Both the position numbers and the translations under genes were made by a program. The notes below the pieces were generated by a model. It was not told the origin of the DNA. It saw nothing but the letters and a program-made list of their open reading frames with translations, and searched no databases. This document shows, in pieces, positions 1-8,589 of a DNA stretch of 64,000 bases (its first letter is position 1; every line of letters starts with the position of its first letter). Source of the DNA: Tahibacter soli (GTDB taxonomy: Bacteria > Pseudomonadota > Gammaproteobacteria > Xanthomonadales > Rhodanobacteraceae). The stretch is from the NCBI RefSeq assembly GCF_025717065.2, contig NZ_JAOVZO020000017.1, forward strand, positions 310,001 through 374,000, written 5' to 3'.

Positions 1-815
1 TCGAACTGTGCAACGGTGCGCCGCGCGCGCTGGCGGTCGACGAGGAAACCGGCGCGCGCGGTCCGGGGCTCGCGAGCCCCAACGGCACGTTCATCGACTT
101 CTACAACGGCGCGCTGCACGGCGGCAACGGCACGTTCCATTTCGTCGCGACCGCGCGCGAGGCGCCGGGCGGTTCGTCGGTCAACGGCATCTTCCGCAAC
201 GACGGCACGCGCAATCGTCCGCTCGCCCTGTCGGGCGACACCGGCCTGCTGTCGCCGCACTGGGCGGGTTCGGTGTTCATGACGTTCAACGAAGACACGC
301 TCGACGCGTCGGGCCGCTATATCGTTTTCGGCGCGAGCGTCAACGCGGGCGGGCAGAGCATCTCGGGCGTGTTCCGCGCCGGCGGCTCGAACGGTCCGCA
401 GCCGGTCGCGCTCGCCGGTACGCTCGAATACAACCCCGGTCCGGGTCTGACGTGGACGTCGTTCTACGACCGCACGGTTTTCGCGAACGGCGACATCGTC
501 ATGCTCGCGCGCTCGTCGGATTCCGTCACCGCGCTGTGGCTGTTCCAGGAAGGCAGGCCGGCGCGCAAGATTCTCGCGCCGGGCCAGGCGTTCACACTGC
601 CGACGTCGACGGGTCCGGTGCAGGCGACGATCAATTCGATCGAGCTGCCGAATTCCGGCGGTTACGGCGCGCAGTACGCGAGCAGCCGCGACGGCTGGGC
701 GTCGCCGGACGGTACGGTTCTCGTGCGCACCACCGTCAACGGCTACGACGTGTGGCTGACCGCGAAACCGAGCGATCCGAGCGACCATGTGTTCAAGGAC
801 GGCTTCGGCGGCTGA
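1..815 (+). CDS. C-terminal part of a secreted hypothetical protein (start outside window)
   Basis: The reading frame is open from the first bases (codons in phase from position 3) to a TGA at 813-815, so the start lies upstream of the window. About 270 residues are visible. They are rich in Gly, Asn, Asp and Thr, with recurrent pieces such as SVNGIFRNDGT and SGVFRAGGSNG that suggest a beta-propeller or other repeated beta fold; I do not recognise a family. The protein ends in VFKDGFGG. A similar ending (IFADGFDPP) closes the unrelated metalloprotease at 51761-53731, and such endings are common on exported proteins of this bacterial group, so it is probably secreted. It is convergent with the RNA-repair genes and separated from them by a hairpin. 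Function unknown. Confidence 0.7.
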   Translation, partial: ELCNGAPRALAVDEETGARGPGLASPNGTFIDFYNGALHGGNGTFHFVATAREAPGGSSVNGIFRNDGTRNRPLALSGDTGLLSPHWAGSVFMTFNEDTLDASGRYIVFGASVNAGGQSISGVFRAGGSNGPQPVALAGTLEYNPGPGLTWTSFYDRTVFANGDIVMLARSSDSVTALWLFQEGRPARKILAPGQAFTLPTSTGPVQATINSIELPNSGGYGAQYASSRDGWASPDGTVLVRTTVNGYDVWLTAKPSDPSDHVFKDGFGG

Positions 816-848
816 TGCCGGGGCCGACAAGGACGTCGATCCCTGCGA

Positions 849-872
849 CGAGGCCGCCGCGAGGCGGCCTCG
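849..872. terminator. Hairpin between convergent genes, probable bidirectional terminator
   Basis: A perfect stem of ten base pairs (CGAGGCCGCC) closes a GCGA tetraloop in the 67-bp gap between the secreted protein and the convergent pnkp gene. There is no clear U-run on either side, so the terminator role rests on the position and the stable GNRA-capped stem. Confidence 0.5.
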
Positions 873-882
873 CTATACGATG

Positions 883-3420
883 CTACAGACGCGCGTCGAC
901 CGGCTCGCTCTCGAGCGCGAGCACGCCGAACACGCATTCGTGCACGCGGTACAGCGGTTCGCGTTCGACGAAGCGATGCAACGCTTCCACGCCGAGCGCG
1001 AATTCGCGTGCCGCGAGCGAGCGCTTCGCGCCGAGGCCGCGCGAGCGTAGCCGTTCCAGATTGCGCGGCAGCAGATACTCCGGCCCGTAGATGATGCGCA
1101 GGTATTCGCGGCCGCGGCACTTGATCGCCGGCTGTACGACGCCGCGCGTGCCGCGCACGACTGCCGCCACCGGCTTGACGACCATGCCTTCGCCGCCCGC
1201 GTCCGTCAGCGCGCGCCACCACGCGGTTGCCGCATCGAGGCTGTCGTCGTCCGCCAGATCGACGTAGCGATGACGCGTCGCGTGCAGCAGTTTCGGATCG
1301 GCCGCGCACAGGCGCGCGAGCGTATCCATCTGCCAGCGATGGTCGCGTACGAGGCCGACGGCGCCTTCGTAGGCAAGAATATGGAAAGGTGCAATCTTGT
1401 AGTCGTCGATGCCGTCGACCCGCCAGCAATAGCGCCGGTACGCGTCGACATAACGCGCGAGCGCGTCGCGCTTGCTCGCGGCGGCGTCGTGCAGCGCGGT
1501 CGCGTCGGGCACGCGCCGCATCGCGCGCGCCAGCCATTCCTGCGCCGTCGTCAACGCCGCATTGCCGGCAGCGCCGGTCGGCGCGTACTGCTGCCGCAAC
1601 AGCTCCTGGGCTTTCGCCGACCACGGCATCAGTTCGGTGTCGAGCACGATCCAGTTCGTGCCGAGTTCGTCCCACAGGCCCGACGCGTCGAGCGCCGCGT
1701 CGATGCGATCGAGCAGCGCGCGTTCGATCGCGCCGTCGTCGAAGAAGCGCCGGCCGCTGCGCGTGTGAATCACGCCGCGTCCGTCGCCGGCAATACCGAA
1801 GCGCTGTCGCGCGGCGGACTCGTCGCGACACAGCACGATCACGGCGCGCGAACCCATGTGCTTTTCCTGGCACACGACGTCGCCGACGCCTTCGTTGCGG
1901 TAGTACGCGAACGCCTCGAGCGGACGTTCCAGCGCGTCGCCGTCGCTCGCCGCGGCCGGCGGCGCCATCGTCGGCGGCAGGTAGACGAGCCAGCGCGGGT
2001 CGATCGCGAAGCGGCTCATCACTTCGAGCGCCGCGCCGGCGTTTTCCTCGCGCACGGTCACGGTGTGCGCGAGCCGCGTCGCGATCACGCGCTTGCCCGC
2101 GACGTCGGCGATGTCGAGCAGCAGCGCGTCGCGCGCCGGCGGTGCGGCTGCGGCGAGCGGCCTGATCGGCTCGTACCAGGTTTTCAGCGCCGGCACCGAC
2201 ACGAGTTCGCGCTCGGGCCAGCGCAGCGCCGTGAGCTTGCCGCCGAACACGCAGCCGGTGTCGATGCAGATCGTGCGGTTGATCCACTCGGCTTCCGGCA
2301 CCGGCGTATGGCCGTAGACGACCGATGCGCCGCCGCGATAGTCGCGCGCCCATTCGTAGCGCACGGGCAGGCCGTACTCGTCGATCTCGCCGGTCGATTC
2401 GCCGTACAGCGCGAACTGCCGCACCGCGCCGGAGCCGCGGCCCTGCATCGATTCCTTCATGCCCGCGTGCGCCACGACGAGCCGGCCGTCGTCGAGCACG
2501 TAGTGGCTCACCAGGCCGTCGACGAAGGTTGCCACGTCGCGCCTGAACGCGTCGGTTTCTTTTTCCAGTTGTTGCAAGGTTTCGGCGAGGCCGTGGGTGA
2601 TCTGCACGTCGCGGCCGTTCAACTTGCGCATCAGCTTCACGTCGTGGTTGCCCGGTACGCACAGCGCCGTGCCGTCGGCGACCATGCGCATCGCGAGCCT
2701 GAGCACGCCCGGCGAATCGGGACCGCGGTCCACGAGGTCGCCGAGAAAGATCGCGCGGCGGCCGTCCGGTGCGGACACCTGCGGCGCGTCGCGCGTGCCG
2801 CCGAGCGTGTAGCCGAGTTCGCGCAGCAGCGCGCACAGCTCGTCGTAGCAGCCGTGCACGTCGCCGATGATGTCGAACGGGCCGTGTTCGTCGCGTTTGT
2901 CGTTCCACAACCGTTCGCGCGCGATTTCGACCGCATCGACGTCCGCGACCGAGCGCAGCACCGTGACGTTGCGAAAACCTTCCTTCGCGAGGCCGCGCAG
3001 CGAACGATGCATCGCCTGCGTCTGCTGCCGCACGACGTGCGGACCGAACGCGCGGTCGGCGCGCTGCGCATTGCGGTCGTGGCAAACGCTCTCGGGCAGG
3101 TCGAACACGAGCGCGACCGGCAGCACGTGATGCTCGCGCGCGAGCGCGACGAGATGCTTGCGATCCTCCGCGCGCACGTTCGTCGCGTCGACGACCGTGA
3201 GTTTGCCGGCGGCCAGACGCTTGGCCGCGATGTAATGCAGCACGTCGAACGCGTCGGCCGTCGCCGACTGGTCGTTCTCGTCGTCGCGCACCCAGCCGCG
3301 GCAGGCGTCCGACGACAGGATCTCCGTTGCGCGGAAGTGCCGGCGGGCGAAGCTCGACTTGCCGCTGCCCGACGCACCCACCAGCACGACGAGCGACAAC
3401 GCGGGGATCCGTACGATCAT
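883..3420 (-). CDS. pnkp: Polynucleotide kinase-phosphatase-ligase Pnkp (bacterial RNA repair)
   Basis: 845 aa, close to the size of the characterised Clostridium thermocellum Pnkp. Three catalytic modules are visible: an N-terminal 5'-kinase with P-loop GASGSGKSS (residues 15-23); a calcineurin-like 2',3'-phosphatase with GDVHG (about 184), GDLVDRG (about 225) and GNHD (about 256); and a C-terminal ATP-dependent ligase with the nucleotidyl-acceptor lysine in EKHMGSR (about 517). The family heals and seals RNAs cut by ribotoxins, restoring 3'-OH and 5'-P ends before ligation. The chosen ATG (3418-3420) overlaps the hen1 stop by 4 bases (ATGA), implying translational coupling. The frame stays open upstream across hen1, but that longer frame is a GC-rich artefact. 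Family assignment is firm; the natural RNA target is unknown. Confidence 0.95.
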   Translation of the reverse strand: MIVRIPALSLVVLVGASGSGKSSFARRHFRATEILSSDACRGWVRDDENDQSATADAFDVLHYIAAKRLAAGKLTVVDATNVRAEDRKHLVALAREHHVLPVALVFDLPESVCHDRNAQRADRAFGPHVVRQQTQAMHRSLRGLAKEGFRNVTVLRSVADVDAVEIARERLWNDKRDEHGPFDIIGDVHGCYDELCALLRELGYTLGGTRDAPQVSAPDGRRAIFLGDLVDRGPDSPGVLRLAMRMVADGTALCVPGNHDVKLMRKLNGRDVQITHGLAETLQQLEKETDAFRRDVATFVDGLVSHYVLDDGRLVVAHAGMKESMQGRGSGAVRQFALYGESTGEIDEYGLPVRYEWARDYRGGASVVYGHTPVPEAEWINRTICIDTGCVFGGKLTALRWPERELVSVPALKTWYEPIRPLAAAAPPARDALLLDIADVAGKRVIATRLAHTVTVREENAGAALEVMSRFAIDPRWLVYLPPTMAPPAAASDGDALERPLEAFAYYRNEGVGDVVCQEKHMGSRAVIVLCRDESAARQRFGIAGDGRGVIHTRSGRRFFDDGAIERALLDRIDAALDASGLWDELGTNWIVLDTELMPWSAKAQELLRQQYAPTGAAGNAALTTAQEWLARAMRRVPDATALHDAAASKRDALARYVDAYRRYCWRVDGIDDYKIAPFHILAYEGAVGLVRDHRWQMDTLARLCAADPKLLHATRHRYVDLADDDSLDAATAWWRALTDAGGEGMVVKPVAAVVRGTRGVVQPAIKCRGREYLRIIYGPEYLLPRNLERLRSRGLGAKRSLAAREFALGVEALHRFVEREPLYRVHECVFGVLALESEPVDARL

Positions 3421-4808
3421 CGTGTGAACACTCCCATCTGCGTAGGCGGTCCGAGCGCGGCGTCTTCCTCGCCGACCGGCAGGAATTCGACGCGATAGCC
3501 GTGGCGCGCGGCGGCGCCCTCGGCCCAGGCGCGAAACTCGGCGCGCGTCCATTCGAAGCGATGATCGGGATGGCGCATGCGGCCCGCCGGCAGCGTTTCG
3601 AACTTGGCGTTGTATTCGACGTTCGGCGTCGTCAGCACGATCGTGCGCGGCTGCGCGTGCTCGAACAGCACGCGTTCGAACGCATCGAGGCGCGACGCGT
3701 CGATATGCTCGATCACCTCGATCGCGCACGCGGCGTCGAAGCCGGCGAACCGCGCGTCGCGATACGTCAGAGAGCCGTGCACGAGTTCGATGCGCGCGCG
3801 CTTCAAAGGCGCGAGGCGGTCGAGCTTCAATCGCTCGGCCGCGCGTTCGAGCACGAGCGGCGAAACGTCGGCGCCGACGATGCGCGCAAAGCGCGCGTCG
3901 TCGAGCAGGCGGCCGAGCAGACGTCCTTCGCCGCAGCCGAGATCGAGCACGCTCGTCGCGCCGGCCGCGCGGAGCGCCGCGACGACGGCGTTCATGCGCT
4001 GATCGTTGAGGCTCAGCGGCCGTTCGATGCGCGCCTCGGATTCCTCGCGCGCGATTTCCGCGGTTTCGACGTCGTCCTCGTCGACGTCGATCAGCCGCGC
4101 GAGCGCCGCGCGGGCGAGCGAACGGCGCTTCTTGAGATAGCGCAGCGCGATCCACTCGCGTTCCGGATGCGCCGGCAGCCATGCCGCGGCCTTGTCGACG
4201 AGTTTGTCGACCTCGTCGTCGCCGACGTAGTAGTGCTTGTCGCCGTCGAGCGCCGGCAGCAGCACGTACAGATGACGCAGGAGTTCGGACAGGCGCACGG
4301 TGCCGGAAAGTTTCAGACGGTAATAGTCGCTTTCGCCCCATTCGGGAAACTGCGCGTCGAGCGGCAGGCGTTCGACGTCGACCGCGTAGCCGAGCGGCTC
4401 GAAGCAGCGGCGGATCATGTCCTCGCCGGCGCGGCAGCGCAGCACCGGCACCTGCGCGTCGAGCGCGATGGCGCTCGCGGCGAGTTCGGGGCGCGACTTG
4501 CTGTCGCCGTTCAACGCCGTGCCGAACACGCGCGACAGCGCGACCGACAGGAACGACGAAGCGACGTACGGGCGGTCGTTGACGTACTGCGACAGCGGTC
4601 CGCCGCCGTCGCCGCGACCGCGCACGAGCGCGATCGGATCGACCTCGACGAGCAGCGCGGCTTCGCAATAGTCGGCGTCGGCGTGCGGATAGAACACATG
4701 CGCCTCGCCGAACGCGAGGTCGAACGTCTGCAGGCGGTCGGGGTGCTTGGCGAGCAGAAATCCAAGGTCGGTCGCGGGTGGATGGCGGGTGGCTATGCTC
4801 AGCAGCAT
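3417..4808 (-). CDS. hen1: 3'-terminal RNA ribose 2'-O-methyltransferase Hen1
   Basis: 463 aa. The N-terminal half (about 1-260) matches the bacterial Hen1 N-domain, which associates with and activates the Pnkp ligase. The C-terminal half is a Rossmann methyltransferase with the SAM motif DLGCGEGRLL (about 288) and the Mn2+-binding Hen1 signature EVIEH (about 363-367), followed by TTPNVEYN and a late His in HPDHRFEW. Hen1 methylates the 2'-OH at the broken 3' end before sealing, which makes the repaired site resistant to the same ribotoxin. I chose the start giving MLLSIATRHPPATDLGFLL, which matches the family N-terminus; an earlier in-frame start would add 32 unrelated residues. It is the first gene of a two-gene operon with pnkp and divergent from the DUF4132 operon. 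Confidence 0.95.
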   Translation of the reverse strand: MLLSIATRHPPATDLGFLLAKHPDRLQTFDLAFGEAHVFYPHADADYCEAALLVEVDPIALVRGRGDGGGPLSQYVNDRPYVASSFLSVALSRVFGTALNGDSKSRPELAASAIALDAQVPVLRCRAGEDMIRRCFEPLGYAVDVERLPLDAQFPEWGESDYYRLKLSGTVRLSELLRHLYVLLPALDGDKHYYVGDDEVDKLVDKAAAWLPAHPEREWIALRYLKKRRSLARAALARLIDVDEDDVETAEIAREESEARIERPLSLNDQRMNAVVAALRAAGATSVLDLGCGEGRLLGRLLDDARFARIVGADVSPLVLERAAERLKLDRLAPLKRARIELVHGSLTYRDARFAGFDAACAIEVIEHIDASRLDAFERVLFEHAQPRTIVLTTPNVEYNAKFETLPAGRMRHPDHRFEWTRAEFRAWAEGAAARHGYRVEFLPVGEEDAALGPPTQMGVFTR

Positions 4809-4929
4809 CGCGCGAATTCCGGAATGCAAGACGCCGAGTATCGCAGGCGTCGCGTCCGCGATTCCAATGCGGCGCCGCAACGCGGCAGCGTCCCCGACAA
4901 GCACCTGCGGCCTGCGCCGCGATCGCGCA

Positions 4930-4956
4930 GCGCGCTTGACGCCGCGTCAAGCGCGC
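4930..4956. promoter_or_regulatory. Perfect palindrome (12-3-12) in the divergent intergenic region
   Basis: Arms GCGCGCTTGACG and CGTCAAGCGCGC are separated by CCG with no mismatch. The site lies in the 282-bp region between hen1 (minus) and the first DUF4132 gene (plus). It is about 20-47 bases downstream of the start predicted from the minus-strand promoter at 4984-5011. It could be an operator for a dimeric regulator of both operons or a hairpin in the hen1 leader. There is no U-run next to it, so a simple terminator is less likely. Confidence 0.5.
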
Positions 4957-4983
4957 GGGCCTCGCGCACCGGACAAGCCTGCG

Positions 4984-5011
4984 ATTGTAGCGGCGCCGAA
5001 GTCGGCGACAA
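4984..5011 (-). promoter_or_regulatory. Candidate sigma70-type promoter for hen1-pnkp, with an overlapping opposite candidate
   Basis: On the minus strand TTGTCG (5006-5011) and TACAAT (4984-4989) are 16 bases apart; the -10 matches consensus at five of six positions. On the plus strand the same stretch reads TTGTAG (4985-4990), 16 bases, then GACAAT (5007-5012), a weaker match. The two arms could therefore share overlapping divergent promoters. This is only a pattern match. Confidence 0.35.
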
Positions 5012-5090
5012 TGCGCCATCCCCTGGTTGCCCCGACGAACGGCGCGCGACGCGACGCCGCCGACGCTTCGTCGCCGATAGGAGTTTGCGC

Positions 5091-8000
5091 ATGCGTATCG
5101 AATCCGCCACCGCCGCGTCGTCCGCGCCCGGCGTGCCGTCCGGTTTTCAATGGCAGGAGTCGTGGATCAAGCTGCTCGCGCCGATGCGCGGCGAGGGTCG
5201 CGCGCCGGTCGCGCTCGACGCCGCGGCGCTCGTCGCCGACATCCCGCTCAGCCATGCGAGGAAGTCGTGGTGGCGCGACGCCGACGCGCCGGCGCGCACG
5301 CTGAAGCTGCCCGACGGCGTCGCGTTCGACGGCGTTGCCGGCGAATTCGCCGAGTGGACCTGGGAGGAACGCAAGAGCGCGCTGACCGCCGATGCGCTGC
5401 GCTCGCGCGACGCGTTGTTCTGGCTGCGCACCTTCGTCGCGTGCATCGAAGAAAACAACTACCCCGAACCGTGGAGCGAAGTGTCCGGCGACTGGGCGAT
5501 CGATGCGGCGACCGCGCAGTTCGGCGTCGCGTTCGCCGCGCCGCGCTGGCTCGCGGCCGTGCTCGCGCATGCGGCCGACGCTTCCGAGATGGCGAGGCTG
5601 CTGGAGCATCGCCGGGTGGGGCATCGCCGCCTGCGCGAACACCTCGCCGCCGCGAGCGACGCCGACTACGCCGCCGCGCTCGCGGCCGTCGCGCCGCTGC
5701 GCGGTGCCGGGCGCTGGGCGACCACGCTGCTCGCGTATGTGTTTCCGAACGAGCGCGATCTGCTCGACGCCGCGCTCGCCGACCTGCCGACCGTCGCGCG
5801 TGCCGCCGCGCGCCACACGCGCTGGCTGCTCAACTGCGCGCTGACGGTCGACGAGGCCGATTTCCTGATTCGCGAGCGCGGCGTCGGCTACGCCGAGCTC
5901 GGACTCGGCTATCTGCTCAACTACGTTCGTCTGCATCGCGACGCGGCGCTGCCGCTCGTCGGTCGCGCGATGGCGGCGGTGCAGGGCGGCGAAGAGGTCG
6001 CGCGCCGCATCGCGCTTCTGGCGACGTTCGACAACGAGGCCGCGCTCGCGACGCTCGTCGCGCACGCCGGCGTCGTCGCCGCGCAGTCGACGCTCGCGGC
6101 GATGCTCGACGCCATGCCCGAGGCGGGGCTGCGCCTGCTAGCCGAACGCGTGCTCGCACAGCGAGACGCCGCGACCGAGACGCTGTTCGCGCGCCACGCC
6201 GCGGCGCACCGCGATCTGCTCGCCGCGCTGCTCGATGCCGCCGATGCCGCCGACCGCGCGCGTCTCGAATCGATACTCAAGCCGTCCGGCGCGCTGTCGC
6301 CCGAGGCCGACGCGGCGAGCCTGCCCGAAGTGCTGCGCGATCCGCCGTGGCTGCGCGCCAAGCCGAAGAAGACGAAGACCGCGCCGGCGGAACCGGTCGC
6401 GGCGATCGCCGAAGCGGCGATGGCGTGGGATGCCGGCCAGCGCGCGGCGTGGGCGAAGCTGCCGTCGTGGAGCGACTGGGACGACGAGGATTTCACCGCG
6501 AGCGACGCGCCGTACGCGCCCAAGCGCCTGAACTGGATGCTGCACCGCTTCGGTTTCGACGACGCCGGCATCGCGCAGCTCGAACGCGGCGAAACCGCCG
6601 CGTCGACGAACGCGCGCCACGAAGCGCGCGACCCGAATCCGCTCGCGCAGATGCCGGCGACGATCGCCGGGGCCGTGTGGCGCAGCCTGCCCGCGGCGTC
6701 GTGGAGCGACTACTTCGTGGGCGGATTCCGGCGCCTGCTCGCGCGCGACGAACTCGCGCAGCTGCCCGCGCTCGTGCGTTTCGCGACCGAGCGCCCCGCG
6801 CTGGGCCTGCCGCTGTGCATGCCGTTCGCCTGTTCCGACGTCGCGCCGATTGCGGCGCTGCTGCTGCGCGGCGGTTCGGGCGCGAACAAGCGTCACGCGC
6901 AGCGCTGGCTGCGCAAGCATCTCGACGTCGCCGCGCGCGCGCTCGTGCCGCAGTCGCAGGCAACCGAGGCGCGGCTGCGCAGCGACGCCGAGTTCGCGCT
7001 GCGCATGCTCGTCGCGCTGCCTGACGGTGCCGCACGCCTGCGCGCCGCCGTCGCGCCGCTCGGCGACGCGGGCGCGGCGCAGCTCGAACGCGTGCTGTCG
7101 TTCGATCCGCTGGCGCTGTTCCCGGCACGCCTGCCGACGCTGCCCGACTTCTGGCGCCCGTCGCTTCTCGCGCGACCGCGACTGGCCGACGGACGCCAGC
7201 TGCCGCTCGCGGCGGTCGAGACGCTCGGCACGATGCTCGCGTTCGACAAGCCCGACCGGCCGTACGTCGGTCTGGATCAGGTGCGCGCCGCATGCGATCC
7301 GGCGTCGCTCGGCGCGTTCGCGTGGGATCTGTTCGACGCATGGCAGCGCGCCGGCACGCCGAGCAAGGAGCAATGGGCGTTCTTCGCGCTCGCCACGCTC
7401 GGCGACGACGCGACCGCGCGCCGGCTCGCCGCGCGCATCCGCGAATGGCCGGCCGAAGGCGGCTTCTCGCGTGCGGTCGTCGGTCTCGACGTGTTGATGC
7501 GCATGGGCAACGACATGGCGCTCGCGCTGCTGCACGGCATGGCGCAAAAAATGAAATCGAAGAGTTTGCAGCAACGTGCACAAGGCAAGCTCGATGCGCT
7601 GGCCGAACAGCGCGGCCTGTCGCCGGCCGAACTCGAAGATCGCGTCGTGCCGACGTTCGGGCTCGACGCGGCCGGCGGTCTCGATCTCGACTTCGGCCCG
7701 CGCCGCTTCCGCGTCGTGTTCGACGAACAGCTGCGCCCCTGCGTGCTCGACGAGGCCGGCAAGCGCATCAAGGATCTGCCCAAGCCCGGTGCGAAGGACG
7801 ACGCCGCGCTCGCGACCGCCGCGAGCGAGCGGTTCAAGCAACTGAAGAAAGACGTGCGCACGGTCGCGGCGATCCAGATCAAGCGCCTGGAAGCGGCGAT
7901 GTGCGGCGAGCGGCGCTGGAGCGCCGGCGATTTCCGCACGCTCGTCGCGGGCCACCCGCTGCTCGGCCATCTCGCGCGGCGCCTGTTGTGGACCGCGATC

Positions 8001-8546
8001 GACGAGAACGGCGCGGCGCAGGCGTTCCGCATCGCCGAGGACGCGAGTTTCGCCGACGCGAACGACGATGCGTTCGTGCTGCCCGACGACGCCGAAGTCG
8101 CTTTGCCGCATCCGCTGACGCTCGACGCGGCGGTGCTCGCCGCGTTCGGCCAGGTGTTCGCCGACTACGAAATCCTGCAGCCGTTCGCACAGCTTGGCCG
8201 GGAAACGTTCGTGCTGTCCGATGCCGAGGGTGCGCAGCAGCCGCTCGCGCGCTGGAACGGTCGCACGATCGAGGCGGTGCGCCTGCTCGGCCTGGAAAGC
8301 CGCGGCTGGCGCCGCGGCCCGGTCGAGGACGGCCCGCGCATCAACTGTTTCGAGCGCGACCTGCCGAACGGCACGTCGCTGCAGCTCGACTTCTCGCCGG
8401 GTATCGAACCGTACGACGTTCGTGGCTCGGAGCCGCAGACGCTCGACGGCGTCTGGGCGACGCGCGATCGACAGCGCGTCGGCGTGGCGGAACTCGGTCG
8501 CGTCTGGGCGAGCGAGATCGTGCGCGACATCGAATCCCTGTTGTAG
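5091..8546 (+). CDS. DUF4132 (YehI/MolR-like) giant protein 1
   Basis: 1151 aa. First gene of the seven-gene operon; ATG preceded by TAGGAGTTT, a good ribosome binding site. The body is an alpha-helical, Ala/Leu/Arg-rich repeat-like scaffold containing the recurring phrase VLRDPPWLR. A more conserved C-terminal third includes LGTMLAF, AFAWDLFDAW, TPSKEQWAF, DFGPRRFRV, KDLPKP, GHPLLGHLARRLLW and IAEDASFAD. These segments recur in the next two proteins and define the DUF4132 family, which includes E. coli YehI and MolR. It lacks a WGR domain and is the most divergent of the three copies. No enzymatic motif is recognisable and the family's biochemical role is unknown; a scaffold or nucleic-acid-associated role is inferred only from the neighbours. 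Confidence 0.85.
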   Translation: MRIESATAASSAPGVPSGFQWQESWIKLLAPMRGEGRAPVALDAAALVADIPLSHARKSWWRDADAPARTLKLPDGVAFDGVAGEFAEWTWEERKSALTADALRSRDALFWLRTFVACIEENNYPEPWSEVSGDWAIDAATAQFGVAFAAPRWLAAVLAHAADASEMARLLEHRRVGHRRLREHLAAASDADYAAALAAVAPLRGAGRWATTLLAYVFPNERDLLDAALADLPTVARAAARHTRWLLNCALTVDEADFLIRERGVGYAELGLGYLLNYVRLHRDAALPLVGRAMAAVQGGEEVARRIALLATFDNEAALATLVAHAGVVAAQSTLAAMLDAMPEAGLRLLAERVLAQRDAATETLFARHAAAHRDLLAALLDAADAADRARLESILKPSGALSPEADAASLPEVLRDPPWLRAKPKKTKTAPAEPVAAIAEAAMAWDAGQRAAWAKLPSWSDWDDEDFTASDAPYAPKRLNWMLHRFGFDDAGIAQLERGETAASTNARHEARDPNPLAQMPATIAGAVWRSLPAASWSDYFVGGFRRLLARDELAQLPALVRFATERPALGLPLCMPFACSDVAPIAALLLRGGSGANKRHAQRWLRKHLDVAARALVPQSQATEARLRSDAEFALRMLVALPDGAARLRAAVAPLGDAGAAQLERVLSFDPLALFPARLPTLPDFWRPSLLARPRLADGRQLPLAAVETLGTMLAFDKPDRPYVGLDQVRAACDPASLGAFAWDLFDAWQRAGTPSKEQWAFFALATLGDDATARRLAARIREWPAEGGFSRAVVGLDVLMRMGNDMALALLHGMAQKMKSKSLQQRAQGKLDALAEQRGLSPAELEDRVVPTFGLDAAGGLDLDFGPRRFRVVFDEQLRPCVLDEAGKRIKDLPKPGAKDDAALATAASERFKQLKKDVRTVAAIQIKRLEAAMCGERRWSAGDFRTLVAGHPLLGHLARRLLWTAIDENGAAQAFRIAEDASFADANDDAFVLPDDAEVALPHPLTLDAAVLAAFGQVFADYEILQPFAQLGRETFVLSDAEGAQQPLARWNGRTIEAVRLLGLESRGWRRGPVEDGPRINCFERDLPNGTSLQLDFSPGIEPYDVRGSEPQTLDGVWATRDRQRVGVAELGRVWASEIVRDIESLL

Positions 8547-8589
8547 CCGCCTGCTACGATCGCCGTTCGGATCAGCGTCGGGGACCGCC

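Noticed and set aside
883..5019. One continuous minus-strand open frame of 1378 codons covering both pnkp and the hen1 region
   Set aside because: The upstream 530 codons are an Arg-rich shadow of hen1 in another frame. Pnkp homology begins at MIVRIPALS and the ATGA overlap with hen1 fixes the start.
4809..5090. A sigma54 promoter, as used by RtcR-controlled RNA repair operons
   Set aside because: No TGGCAC-N5-TTGC-like match found by eye on either strand, and no RtcR-like regulator is nearby.
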